64,000 nt of DNA from Treponema bryantii (GTDB lineage Bacteria > Spirochaetota > Spirochaetia > Treponematales > Treponemataceae). The notes under the pieces were generated by a model. The model was not told the DNA's origin and searched no databases. It saw only the letters and a program-made list of their open reading frames with translations. A program made the position numbers and the translations under genes. Shown here one piece after another: positions 8,782-17,184 of this stretch; the first letter of the stretch is position 1; each line of letters starts with the position of its first letter. The stretch is from assembly GCF_036492245.1 (NCBI RefSeq), contig NZ_AP025286.1, positions 1,860,001 through 1,924,000 of the forward strand. The letters run 5' to 3'.

Positions 8782-9735
8782 TTAGACATGTGCTCTAAAG
8801 GCTGGAACAGGAACTGTTTCAATCAGTTCATTTATGATTTTATCAGCTGTATAACCTTTTAAAAGTGAATCACTGGTTAAAATAATTCGTTTTCTGAAAA
8901 CAGGAAGTGCCAGAAGTTTTACGTCTTCTGGAGTTACAAAAGTACGTCCGTTAACAGCTGCATATGCCTGGCAAGCCTTATATAAAGCAATAGAACCGCG
9001 TGGAGAAACTCCGGCAGCAATTCTTAAATCATTTCTGGAAGCTTTTGTTAGAGAAATTAGATACGAAAGAACTGCATCATCAACATGAATTTCTACAGTT
9101 TCCTTCATTGCTTCAAGAATATCATTTTTAGCAACTACAGCCTTAACATTTTCTACAGGATGAATAAGACTTCTTTGAGCAGTAATAATCTCAGCTTCTT
9201 CAGCTTCGCTTGGATAGCCCATAGAAAGAGTCATCATAAAACGGTCTTTCTGAGCTTCAGGAAGCGGGAAAGTACCTTCTGATTCAACAGGATTTTCGGT
9301 AGCCAGAACAAAGAACGGCTTTTCAAGTTCATGGCGGATTCCATCAACACTTACCTGATTTTCAGCCATACATTCAAGAAGTGCAGACTGTGTACGTGGA
9401 GTTGCGCGGTTTAATTCATCAACAAGAACGATAGATGCCATTACAGGGCCGGCACGGAATTCAAAACTCTTTGAATCCGGAAGCCAGACAGAACTTCCTG
9501 TTACATCTGACGGCATAAGGTCTGGAGTACACTGAATACGCGAAAATTCAAGACCGGAAGCTTTTGCAACCGATTTGGCGAGAACAGTTTTTCCAGTACC
9601 CGGAACATCTTCAAGAAGTACATGACCACCTGCAAAAAGGCAGGCGAGTACCATATCTACAACATCAGTATTTCCTTTGAAAACCTGACATACTTCTTCT
9701 TTAATTTTATCTGAAACTTCTTTGATTTTTGACAT
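8782..9735 (-). CDS. moxR: MoxR-family AAA+ ATPase
   Basis: A chaperone-type ATPase of 317 residues, the normal length for MoxR. Walker A is 'EDVPGTGKT' (about residues 42-50), Walker B is 'IVLVDELNRATPRTQSALLE', sensor 1 lies in 'FFVLATENPVESEGTFPLPEAQKDRF', and the C-terminal lid follows. First gene of a four-gene minus-strand operon with a DUF58 protein, a membrane protein and an ATP-grasp ligase. The start codon has no Shine-Dalgarno; a TGTTATAAT extended -10 box ends seven bases before the ATG, so the transcript probably begins at or beside the start codon. Confidence 0.95.
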   Translation of the reverse strand: MSKIKEVSDKIKEEVCQVFKGNTDVVDMVLACLFAGGHVLLEDVPGTGKTVLAKSVAKASGLEFSRIQCTPDLMPSDVTGSSVWLPDSKSFEFRAGPVMASIVLVDELNRATPRTQSALLECMAENQVSVDGIRHELEKPFFVLATENPVESEGTFPLPEAQKDRFMMTLSMGYPSEAEEAEIITAQRSLIHPVENVKAVVAKNDILEAMKETVEIHVDDAVLSYLISLTKASRNDLRIAAGVSPRGSIALYKACQAYAAVNGRTFVTPEDVKLLALPVFRKRIILTSDSLLKGYTADKIINELIETVPVPAFRAHV

Positions 9736-9742
9736 ATTTTTG

Positions 9743-9751
9743 ATTATAACA
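9743..9751 (-). promoter_or_regulatory. Extended -10 promoter of moxR, apparently leaderless
   Basis: Read on the minus strand, TGTTATAAT is followed by seven bases and then the moxR ATG. A start of transcription at the usual distance from the -10 box would fall on or next to the start codon. No purine-rich ribosome site lies between. No good -35 hexamer was found, which fits an extended -10 promoter. Confidence 0.55.
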
Positions 9752-9810
9752 TATCGAAGAAGTCACTGCATTATAAAAAATTATTTATAAAATAAATTAA
9801 GGGATTTTCC

Positions 9811-10071
9811 TTGCGACAAGGGCTGCAATTCAATAGAATATCCGCAATGACAAAGGATGATTTTTTATTTCTTGTTGAAACCAAAACGCCTCATGAATTT
9901 ATCTATAAAGGTAAGATTTACAACATGACATTCGATAAAGCGGCAGATGGAAGTACAATCATTGTTTTTGGACCGCTTTTTGAAGGCGAACGTTTTGATT
10001 CTGTAGGTGAGTTTCTCAACAGGGCAAAAATCGAAAATCATTTTTTTAAAGACATGCTGGATATATTCTAA
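9811..10071 (+). CDS. Small conserved-looking protein, function unknown
   Basis: If started at the TTG at 9811 it has 86 residues; AAGGGA ends about seven bases before. The alternative ATG at 9847 gives 74 residues ('MTKDDFLFLVET...') but has no nearby ribosome site. The protein is soluble and short, with 'HEFIYKGKIYNMTF' and 'IIVFGPLFEGERFDSVGEFLNRAKI', suggestive of a small alpha/beta fold. No family recognised. Its stop overlaps the ATG of the MATE exporter gene (TAATG), so the two are translationally coupled. It faces away from moxR across a 75-base AT-rich divergent promoter region. Confidence 0.7.
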   Translation: MRQGLQFNRISAMTKDDFLFLVETKTPHEFIYKGKIYNMTFDKAADGSTIIVFGPLFEGERFDSVGEFLNRAKIENHFFKDMLDIF

Positions 10072-11417
10072 TGAGCCGTTCAAATCAGATAGATATGACA
10101 GAGGGCCCGATTTTCGGAAAGCTCCTCAAATTTTCAATACCACTTATTGCCTCAAGCGTCTTACAGCTGCTTTTTAACGCTGCTGATGTAGTTGTAGTAG
10201 GACGTTTTGCAGGGGATAATTCACTTGCTGCAGTAGGATCTACAGGTTCCCTCATAAATCTTCTCATAAATCTTTTTATGGGCCTTTCAGTTGGAACAAA
10301 TGTTGTAGTAGCTCATTATTTTGGCGCAAAAAAACAGGATGAACTTCGTGATACAATCCACACAGCCGTTTTAGTTTCAATTTATAGTGGACTGATTCTC
10401 ACCGTTGTCGGGGTACTTGGAGCAAAACCGATACTCACCTTTATGCAGGCTCCAGAAGAAGTTTTGAATCTTGCGGCGCTTTATCTGAGAATCTACTTTG
10501 GCGGAATTACAGCCACAATGGTTTATAACTTTGGAAGTGCAATTCTCCGCGCCAAAGGTGATACCCAGCGTCCACTTTATATTCTGCTTGGAGCAGGTAT
10601 TCTGAACTTTGTCCTCAATCTGATTTTTGTAATTCCTCTTAAAATGGATGTCGCAGGCGTTGGACTTGCAACAGTTATATCACAGATAATTGCCGCAATT
10701 CTTGTAATTATTCTTTTGATAAAAGAACCAGATGATTTTCATTTGAATCTCAGAAAGCTCCGCATCAACCGGATGATATTTACACGCATCGTTAAAATTG
10801 GGTTGCCGGCCGGCTTTCAGGGAATCATGTTCTCTTTCTCAAATGTAATCATCCAGTCATCTGTAAATACCTTTGGTGCAACTATGATTGCAGGAAACTC
10901 AGCTGCTGTGAACCTGGAAAGTTTTATTTATACTTCAATGAATGGATTTTCTCAGGGAGCTTTAACTTTCTGTTCACAGAACATGGGAGCAGGAAAGACA
11001 GACAGAATCCGTAAAGTTGTCTGGATTTCCCAGGGCTCAATAATTGTGATTGGAGGAGTGCTTGGAGCATTATTCCTTGTGTTTGGAAAACAAATGCTTG
11101 GAATCTTCTCAAAAAGTCCCGATGTCATTTCAGCAGGAATGTCACGACTCTGGATTATCTTTACAACATATTTCCTCTGCGGAATGATGGATGGAATGGC
11201 AAACTCTATCCGCGGAATCGGCCACTCACTTATGCCGGTAATTTCCTCGCTCCTCGGGGCCTGCATCTTCCGAATCATCTGGTTATGCACCGTCTTCCTG
11301 ATTCCACAGTTCCATACACCTCAGACAATCTTTATTTCATATCCAATAAGCTGGATTCTGACATTTATTGCAAATGTAATCTGGTATAACAAATATATGA
11401 AGAAACTTAAGATATAA
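10071..11417 (+). CDS. MATE-family efflux transporter
   Basis: Membrane antiporter expected to export drugs or metabolites using an ion gradient. The 448-residue length and about twelve hydrophobic segments fit the family. 'GPIFGKLLKFSIPLIASSVLQLLFNAADVVVVGRF' region opens the protein (in short: 'IPLIASSVLQLLFNAADVVV'), and 'AVGSTGSLINLLINLFMGLS' and 'GLPAGFQGIMFSFSNVIIQS' match the two repeat halves, as in the NorM/DinF-like branch common in Firmicutes and spirochaetes. Coupled to the small gene before it. The substrate cannot be read from sequence. Confidence 0.93.
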   Translation: MSRSNQIDMTEGPIFGKLLKFSIPLIASSVLQLLFNAADVVVVGRFAGDNSLAAVGSTGSLINLLINLFMGLSVGTNVVVAHYFGAKKQDELRDTIHTAVLVSIYSGLILTVVGVLGAKPILTFMQAPEEVLNLAALYLRIYFGGITATMVYNFGSAILRAKGDTQRPLYILLGAGILNFVLNLIFVIPLKMDVAGVGLATVISQIIAAILVIILLIKEPDDFHLNLRKLRINRMIFTRIVKIGLPAGFQGIMFSFSNVIIQSSVNTFGATMIAGNSAAVNLESFIYTSMNGFSQGALTFCSQNMGAGKTDRIRKVVWISQGSIIVIGGVLGALFLVFGKQMLGIFSKSPDVISAGMSRLWIIFTTYFLCGMMDGMANSIRGIGHSLMPVISSLLGACIFRIIWLCTVFLIPQFHTPQTIFISYPISWILTFIANVIWYNKYMKKLKI

Positions 11418-11450
11418 GTTGCAGAAGTTAAGAACTCAATATAAAATTAA

Positions 11451-11564
11451 GATCACTCAACTGCAGGCAAACAGATTATAGCCCGTATCATGGCAGTTGC
11501 AGATGTTTTTGATGCACTGTCATCTCCACGTGTTTACAAACCCGCATTCTCCCTCGAAATATAA
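11451..11564 (+). pseudogene. Fragment of an HD-GYP phosphodiesterase domain
   Basis: A frame of 37 codons between an in-frame TAA and another TAA reads '...GKQIIARIMAVADVFDALSS' and then 'PRVYKPAFSLEI'. This is the highly conserved second half of the HD-GYP core, where cyclic-di-GMP phosphodiesterases have I-ARI-AVADVFDAL-S-R-YK-AFS. There is no start codon with a ribosome site, no HD motif and no rest of the gene, so this is the remnant of a deleted response regulator or phosphodiesterase. The remainder of 11418-11632 shows nothing else but the rnz promoter. Confidence 0.75.
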
Positions 11565-11618
11565 TTCGGAAGTATAGGATAATTTTTCTAAACTGTTTTA
11601 TTTTTCCTTAATTTCTGA

Positions 11619-11624
11619 TATTAT
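11619..11624 (+). promoter_or_regulatory. Putative -10 box of rnz, near-leaderless
   Basis: TATTAT is followed by eight bases (ACCCAATT) and then the ATG at 11633. There is no Shine-Dalgarno. If this is the promoter, the transcript starts within a base or two of the start codon. Confidence 0.4.
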
Positions 11625-11632
11625 ACCCAATT

Positions 11633-12559
11633 ATGAACATGGAAGCTTTTATTCTGGGCTGCGGGGGAATGCAGCCTTTACCATATAGACATTTGACTTC
11701 GGTGCTGCTGCGCCGAGAGGGAAACCTTTTTCTTTTTGATGGTGGAGAGGGAACACAGGTAAGCCTTAAACGACTGAATCTCAAATGGAAAAAAATCGAC
11801 GCCATCTTTGTTTCTCATACACATGCTGATCATGTAACAGGACTTCCTGGTATTCTTATGCTTTCTTCTCAGGTTGATAGAACTGAACCTCTTTACATTT
11901 ACGGACCTCCAAAAATCAAGGAATACATTGAAACAAGCCGTAAGGTTCTGGATATGTATATCAACTATCCGATAGTTGTAAAGGAAATCACCGCGCCATG
12001 TATTGTTCACTCTGGTAAAGATTTTTATATCCGCGCCTTTCCTCTGGAACACACAAAAACCTGCGTAGGCTATACACTCGAAGAAGCAGATCGTCCTGGA
12101 GAGTTCTTCCCGGATAAGGCTCGCGAACTTGGAGTTCCTTGCGGACCTCTCTGGTCTGATTTACAGAAGGGCTTTGAAGTTACTACACCAGACGGAAAAA
12201 CTGTCAAACCGGAAGAGGTTATGGGTAAAAAACGCAGTGGACGTAAGTTCTCTTTTGTAACTGATACACTTTTCAAGCCTTCTATTATTGATGAGGTTCG
12301 CGGTTCTGACCTTCTTATCTGCGAAGGAATGTTTGAAGCAGAACTTGAAGATCAGGCTAAAGAGAAAAAACATATGACCGCAGTTCAGGCTGCTACAATT
12401 GCTAAAGAAGCTGATGTCCGCCGCATGTGTATGATTCACTATAGTCCACGCTACACAGACAAGGAACTTCAGAAGCTGCTGGACGAAGCTCAGGCAGTAT
12501 GGCCAAAAGCTGAACTCTCACGCGACCGAATGCATATAGCTATTCCATTTATTGACTAG
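11633..12559 (+). CDS. rnz: Ribonuclease Z
   Basis: Endonuclease that trims the 3' trailer of tRNA precursors. 308 residues, the short bacterial form. The metallo-beta-lactamase metal motif HTHADH is at residues 62-67, preceded by 'NLFLFDGGEGTQ', and later 'FVTDTLF' and 'CMIHYSPRY' supply the other ligands. Processing by RNase Z fits the one tRNA in this window, whose gene lacks an encoded CCA. Two possible starts, 11633 and 11639, lie two codons apart; the first is nearest the -10 box. Followed after 32 bases by an ABC-transporter gene. Confidence 0.96.
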   Translation: MNMEAFILGCGGMQPLPYRHLTSVLLRREGNLFLFDGGEGTQVSLKRLNLKWKKIDAIFVSHTHADHVTGLPGILMLSSQVDRTEPLYIYGPPKIKEYIETSRKVLDMYINYPIVVKEITAPCIVHSGKDFYIRAFPLEHTKTCVGYTLEEADRPGEFFPDKARELGVPCGPLWSDLQKGFEVTTPDGKTVKPEEVMGKKRSGRKFSFVTDTLFKPSIIDEVRGSDLLICEGMFEAELEDQAKEKKHMTAVQAATIAKEADVRRMCMIHYSPRYTDKELQKLLDEAQAVWPKAELSRDRMHIAIPFID

Positions 12560-12583
12560 ATTCCGAATCAAGTCGGGATGACA
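12558..12583. repeat. Half copy of the dispersed repeat seen at 1994
   Basis: AGATTCCGAATCAAGTCGGG followed by ATGACA matches the right half of the GTCATCCCGA... repeat downstream of metG, with the same GGGATGAC edge in inverted sense. It fills the whole gap between rnz and the ABC gene. Confidence 0.5.
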
Positions 12584-12591
12584 TTAGATTT

Positions 12592-13335
12592 ATGATTGAA
12601 CTGAACGGCTTTTCAAAAAGCTATAAAGTAAAAAACGGCTTCGCAGTTAAAGATGTTTCCCTTAAGATTAAAGACGGGGAAATTACAGGTCTCTTAGGCC
12701 CAAATGGTTCTGGAAAGACAACACTTATTAAGGCTGTATGCGGCTTTCATTTTCCTACAGAAGGAAATATTACAATTACAGCCCCAGACCAAACCCGTTT
12801 TACCACAGATGAAAATCCTGAATTATGCATGAAATACATCGGCTATGTGCCTGAGATTCCATTACTCCCTAAAGATATGCAGGTGAGTGAATTCCTCTGT
12901 TATGCAGCAGAAGCCCATGGTATTCCTGAAGAGAAAATTGAAGAAGCCTGTGCATTTGTAATCAAAGAATGCACTCTTGAAAAGTTTCTAAACAAAAAGA
13001 TTAGAACACTTTCAAAAGGCCAGCAGCAGAGAGTAAGTTTTGCTCAGGCAATCATACACAACCCGCCGAACTTGATTCTCGATGAACCTGTAAACGGTCT
13101 TGATCCGGCACAGATAATTCAGATGCGCGAACTGATTCAACGACTTGCAAAGACTAAGGCAGTACTTATGTCTACACATATTCTGCAGGAAGTACGTTCT
13201 CTTTGTTCTGATATTTATATATTGAGCAGCGGCCATATAACAGCACAAGGAACAGAAGAAGAAATCTCTAAATCAGCCGGAACAAAAACTCTTGAAGAAG
13301 CGTTTATAAAACTGACACAAGGAGAAGCATTGTGA
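12592..13335 (+). CDS. ABC transporter ATPase (GldA/ABC-2 type)
   Basis: Powers the adjoining ABC-2 type membrane protein. 247 residues with Walker A 'GLLGPNGSGKTT', signature 'LSKGQQQRVSFAQAI', Walker B 'NLILDEPVNGLDP' and H-loop 'MSTHILQEV'. The last bases overlap the next gene (GTGATG region, 4 bases). With the following permease-Gldg fusion and DUF4340 protein it forms a three-gene set that resembles gldA-gldF-gldG, found also outside gliding bacteria; the cargo is not known. No ribosome site is evident before the ATG. Confidence 0.93.
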   Translation: MIELNGFSKSYKVKNGFAVKDVSLKIKDGEITGLLGPNGSGKTTLIKAVCGFHFPTEGNITITAPDQTRFTTDENPELCMKYIGYVPEIPLLPKDMQVSEFLCYAAEAHGIPEEKIEEACAFVIKECTLEKFLNKKIRTLSKGQQQRVSFAQAIIHNPPNLILDEPVNGLDPAQIIQMRELIQRLAKTKAVLMSTHILQEVRSLCSDIYILSSGHITAQGTEEEISKSAGTKTLEEAFIKLTQGEAL

Positions 13336-15593
13336 TGAAGCAATCTACATTCAAAAGTTTTCTCCTTCATAATTTAATAAACAGCTTAAAGTCTCCGGCT
13401 TTTGTGATTATCTCAATTCTGTTTCCGGTAATTACAGCAATAAATTATTTTATCCGCGGACAGTTTTTTACAGGCAGCGGCACTACAGATTTAGTTCTTT
13501 TCTTTTCTGCCGTTCCATACCTTTGTATCATTGCCATTCCTGCGCTCTGCTATAAACTTAGTTTTTCAGTTTATGATGATTTTATTCCGCTCACAGAGCT
13601 TAGCAAACAGACAGCAGTTTTTCTGACTCGTCTTATTCTTTTTTGTATTCAGCTTCTGCTTCTGATTCCTGCAGTCCTTCTTGTAAATCTTTATGGAAAA
13701 ACAGATGGCGGACAAGTTTTTACCAGTTTCATATGTCTGATATTTTATGGAGCCGCAGTAATTGCATTATGCAGTTTTATACAGACTACAGTTGCAAATA
13801 AAATCTCAAGCCTTATTATCAGTGCTTTAATTCTTGTGATTTTTAATACAGCACATCTTTTTGCACTGTATGTACAACTTCCTTCATTTCTCATTTCCTT
13901 TTTTAGACTGCTGAGTTTTGCCTGGCATTTTGATGCTGCCGGAAAAGGTATTTTTGATACCAGAGATATTCTGTGGCTTGCAGGCAGTGCAGCGCTTTTC
14001 ATCTTTTTAAGTGATTCAGTTGTTCAGATTAAAAAGGGCAGACGATTCAATACATCTCTAAAAATCAAACATATACTGCTTCCAGTTATCTGTCTGCTTA
14101 CAATGCTCAATGCAAACCGCTGGTATACAAGAATTGATTTTTCTCAGAACAGAACCTATTCAATTTTAAAATATTCAAAGACCCTTATAAGCCGCGTTGA
14201 AAGCCCGGTTAAGATAACTTACTACCGTTCGTCAGCTATCGCTAGACTTTATCCTCAGATTCGTGATGTGGCCGATTTCCTTACAGAATACGCAGCACAA
14301 AGTAATAAAATAAATCTGATTATCAAAGATCCAGATAAGGATGCGAACATACGTACAATGCTCGAAACTTACGGAATTGCAAGTCAGCAGCTTCGAACTG
14401 TAAGCGGAACTTCAACAGAGTATCTTACAGTTTATTCTGCAATCGTAATTGAATACGAGGGCAATGCAGAAACAATTCCTTTTACAATGGCTGCAAATAC
14501 TCTTGAATATGATTTGGATGGACGCCTCCGTCATCTTATTTCAGGAACAGCCCGTACTGTAAATATTGTTGCAGGAAACGGACTGACACTTTCAGATGAT
14601 TACTCTTATGTAATTCCATGGCTTTCTTCACAGGGATTTATTTGTAATCCACTGTATATTGAAGACCCGGCATTTGCTGAAAATCTTGCATCAGCTAATG
14701 GACCGCTTCTTGTATTCGGAGACAGTGAAATAAAAATTGAAGAAGCAATTGCAATTGAAGATTATATTTTAAGCGGTAAGGGCAGTGCACTTTTAGCAAT
14801 TAGTCCTTATGTTGCAGATATTGAAAACAGCTGGTACATTACTGCAGCTCCACGGACAAATCTTATTGAAATGGTTGAAAACTGGGGTATCCGTTTTCCG
14901 GCACAAATAACATCAGATATTTCCTGTGCACGAATTACAATGTATGCAGACGACAATAATTCTACACAGCTTTTAAATTATCCGTTGTGGCCAGTCCTTA
15001 TGCAGCAGAAAAATGCTCCACTTGGAATTACATTATTCTGGGTAACTCCACTTGAACTTGATTCTGAAAACAAGACTGTTTCTCCATATTTACTGAGTTC
15101 TTCGGCAGCCACTGGATATGACGAAGATAAAGCTAGTCCTGAAAAGCTGTTTGAAACAAATCCTTTCCTGCTTGCAGAAAACGGAGGCTCAGGCTTTTCA
15201 GGAGCTGGTACAGACCGTGGGACAATGATTCTGGGAGCAGAAATACAGGGTAATCTGGAAGGGCTTTTCAATGCAGAACATTCAGAAAACTCTCACATTA
15301 TAGTTATTCCAGACCAGTACTTTGCAAGTACACTTATGAACGGCTATATCGGTGGTGATTCGGGCGATTACAGAAACTTTGAATTCCTTACAAACGTTCT
15401 ATTAAAACTTAATGGGGAAGAAGAACTGGCAGCACTTCAAAGCCGTACTACAAGAGATACAAGCCTTTATAAGGTGACAGATGCAGTTCAATTTAACACA
15501 TTGCGTCTGATTACCTACATAATTCTATTTGTAATAATTCCACTTTTACTCATCGCAGTTGGGGTATTTTTTAATGTTAAACGCCAGAAATAG
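13332..15593 (+). CDS. ABC-2 permease fused to Gldg (ABC_transp_aux) domain
   Basis: 753 residues combining two genes that are separate in gliding bacteroidetes. Residues about 1-235 hold six or so hydrophobic segments of an ABC-2 permease. About 245-265 is another membrane segment before 'WYTRIDFSQNRTYSILKYS', the opening of the extracytoplasmic Gldg domain, which runs to near 700. A final membrane helix ('TYIILFVIIPLLLIAVGVFF') closes the protein. The large outer domain probably sits on the periplasmic side. It overlaps the ATPase gene by 4 bases and the DUF4340 gene by 20, so the three are one translational unit. Confidence 0.88.
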   Translation: MMKQSTFKSFLLHNLINSLKSPAFVIISILFPVITAINYFIRGQFFTGSGTTDLVLFFSAVPYLCIIAIPALCYKLSFSVYDDFIPLTELSKQTAVFLTRLILFCIQLLLLIPAVLLVNLYGKTDGGQVFTSFICLIFYGAAVIALCSFIQTTVANKISSLIISALILVIFNTAHLFALYVQLPSFLISFFRLLSFAWHFDAAGKGIFDTRDILWLAGSAALFIFLSDSVVQIKKGRRFNTSLKIKHILLPVICLLTMLNANRWYTRIDFSQNRTYSILKYSKTLISRVESPVKITYYRSSAIARLYPQIRDVADFLTEYAAQSNKINLIIKDPDKDANIRTMLETYGIASQQLRTVSGTSTEYLTVYSAIVIEYEGNAETIPFTMAANTLEYDLDGRLRHLISGTARTVNIVAGNGLTLSDDYSYVIPWLSSQGFICNPLYIEDPAFAENLASANGPLLVFGDSEIKIEEAIAIEDYILSGKGSALLAISPYVADIENSWYITAAPRTNLIEMVENWGIRFPAQITSDISCARITMYADDNNSTQLLNYPLWPVLMQQKNAPLGITLFWVTPLELDSENKTVSPYLLSSSAATGYDEDKASPEKLFETNPFLLAENGGSGFSGAGTDRGTMILGAEIQGNLEGLFNAEHSENSHIIVIPDQYFASTLMNGYIGGDSGDYRNFEFLTNVLLKLNGEEELAALQSRTTRDTSLYKVTDAVQFNTLRLITYIILFVIIPLLLIAVGVFFNVKRQK

Positions 15594-16509
15594 CTCAAAA
15601 ATCAATAAAAATTCAAAAATACTCATCGCTGTTACAGCATTTCTTGTAATTCTTTATTCTCTCTCTTTTGTAAAAAGCTGTTCATCTCAAGACAAAAGAG
15701 AGAAGGTAAAAACAGCCCTTGTAAATCAAAAATACAAAGACAGCATTAACTCAATTATCCTGCAGGATTCAACCGGCTCTATAGAATTTACTAAACAGGA
15801 AGATTTTTGGATCATTACAAGTTTTAACAATCAGATTTCAATTCCAGCTTCATCGGAGCGTATAAATAATCTTCTAAATGAACTTACAAAAGTTCGTAAC
15901 TTGTATAAAATATCAGACAAAATCTCTAAAAACAGTTCTTTGGGACTCACAAACGGCACTGAATTTCATCTTCGTTACAGTTACAGTAATGAAGGCAGTT
16001 ACCGGGAACTCCTATTCGGTAACCAGGATTTTTCTTTAAGTTCCCGCTATATGATGAGTGGAGAAAATACAAAAATCTATGAAATCGATTCATCGCTGGA
16101 TGTTTATCTGACAACCTCAGTTCAAAGCTGGTCAGATCCAAATATTATTTCATCTGAAATTCTTCCAACAAATGACATTCAGAAGGCAATACTGTTTATT
16201 AATGATAATTCAGAAGGGCCAAAATCAAATAAAATCTCAAACCTAAACAAACTTCTTGAATTGCGTCATGGTGGACTTTTATCAGAATCAGAATATCAGA
16301 ATCTAAATAATAAAGAGGCTTCTGCAAATATAGAAATTGAAATCGGCAACAAGAGCAGCATTTCGCTTGAAATATTCCCGTCAGAAAATGAAAGTGTCTA
16401 TTTTGTAAAAACCAGATACTTCAAGCCTGACTCAAAATCAGCATTCTATAATTCGTATTCAAAAATCAGCAGCTGGACTTATAACAAAATCAAAGAAACC
16501 ACATTATAA
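15574..16509 (+). CDS. DUF4340 domain protein
   Basis: A 311-residue membrane-anchored protein with one N-terminal helix ('ILIAVTAFLVILYSLSFV') and an outer domain of the DUF4340 type ('SINSIILQDSTGSIEFTKQ', then 'WIITSFNNQISIPASSERI'). DUF4340 proteins regularly follow Gldg-type permeases and probably form part of the same complex; the function is unknown. I start it at the ATG at 15574, nine bases after GGGG. A TTG at 15559 in frame would add five residues. Its last 31 bases overlap the CPBP protease gene on the other strand. Confidence 0.82.
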   Translation: MLNARNSSKINKNSKILIAVTAFLVILYSLSFVKSCSSQDKREKVKTALVNQKYKDSINSIILQDSTGSIEFTKQEDFWIITSFNNQISIPASSERINNLLNELTKVRNLYKISDKISKNSSLGLTNGTEFHLRYSYSNEGSYRELLFGNQDFSLSSRYMMSGENTKIYEIDSSLDVYLTTSVQSWSDPNIISSEILPTNDIQKAILFINDNSEGPKSNKISNLNKLLELRHGGLLSESEYQNLNNKEASANIEIEIGNKSSISLEIFPSENESVYFVKTRYFKPDSKSAFYNSYSKISSWTYNKIKETTL

Positions 16510-17141
16510 ATAAAATGAGAAACTACACACGGCCAGAGTTTACCTGTATGTAAATAACATCTTCTTAAGAAGATGTGAGCGATGGCTGCATTTAAAACAG
16601 CAATCCAGCCCATATAGAAATGTGCACAAGCAAATATTACAAGACCTGCAATTTCACATAACAATCTGCTGAAACGGAAAACTTTCTTTCTGGTAATCAG
16701 AGAAAAAAGCATATCTATAAAATAAAAGCGATATAATACCTCTTCATAAAATGCTCCGGTTAAGAAAAGAATGAGACAATTCATCCACTTTATAAAACTG
16801 TCTGGTTTAAAAACTATTCCAGCTTCATACATGCCGGAATCAATTCCTTTTGATTTTAAAAATTCAGATAGAAATCTGCAGAAAAGTGAAACTGAAAAAA
16901 GCATTCCGTATGTAATAAGAACAGGAGCTATAATTAAAGTTTTTTTGTTCTGCTTTTCATAATAGAAAAAAAGAATTACGACACATAATACCGCCAGCAA
17001 AGTCTGATACCAGGGAAAACCCCAGCCATTAAAGAGCGGACTTGTATTTTTGTCCATTGAAACAAAGAAAGGAGGTACAATAAATAAGAAAAAAATAAGC
17101 AAAAAAACTGCTATATCCGATAATAAAGTATGCTTTTTCAT
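16479..17141 (-). CDS. CPBP-family intramembrane protease (CAAX protease-like)
   Basis: A 220-residue membrane protein with about six hydrophobic segments. The family motif EExxxR is present as 'FYEEVLYRFYFIDML', and the later 'FACAHFYMGW' and 'CVVSHFIYNVVSL' supply the second and third conserved histidine regions. Bacterial members of this family are linked to bacteriocin self-immunity or protein processing, but no bacteriocin gene is visible nearby. It converges with the DUF4340 gene (31-base overlap) and diverges from the PilZ gene over 43 bases. Confidence 0.88.
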   Translation of the reverse strand: MKKHTLLSDIAVFLLIFFLFIVPPFFVSMDKNTSPLFNGWGFPWYQTLLAVLCVVILFFYYEKQNKKTLIIAPVLITYGMLFSVSLFCRFLSEFLKSKGIDSGMYEAGIVFKPDSFIKWMNCLILFLTGAFYEEVLYRFYFIDMLFSLITRKKVFRFSRLLCEIAGLVIFACAHFYMGWIAVLNAAIAHIFLRRCYLHTGKLWPCVVSHFIYNVVSLILL

Positions 17142-17149
17142 ATAATTTG

Positions 17150-17158
17150 TGTTATAAT
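17150..17158 (+). promoter_or_regulatory. Extended -10 box upstream of the PilZ gene
   Basis: TGTTATAAT, a perfect extended -10, lies 26 bases before the TTG start at 17185, leaving room for the GAGGG ribosome site at 17176-17180. A second TATAAT follows at 17164. Because TATAAT-like boxes here read on both strands (ATTATAATA), the same 40 bases may also drive the CPBP protease gene in the other direction. Confidence 0.5.
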
Positions 17159-17184
17159 GATATTATAATAAAAAAGAGGGAATT

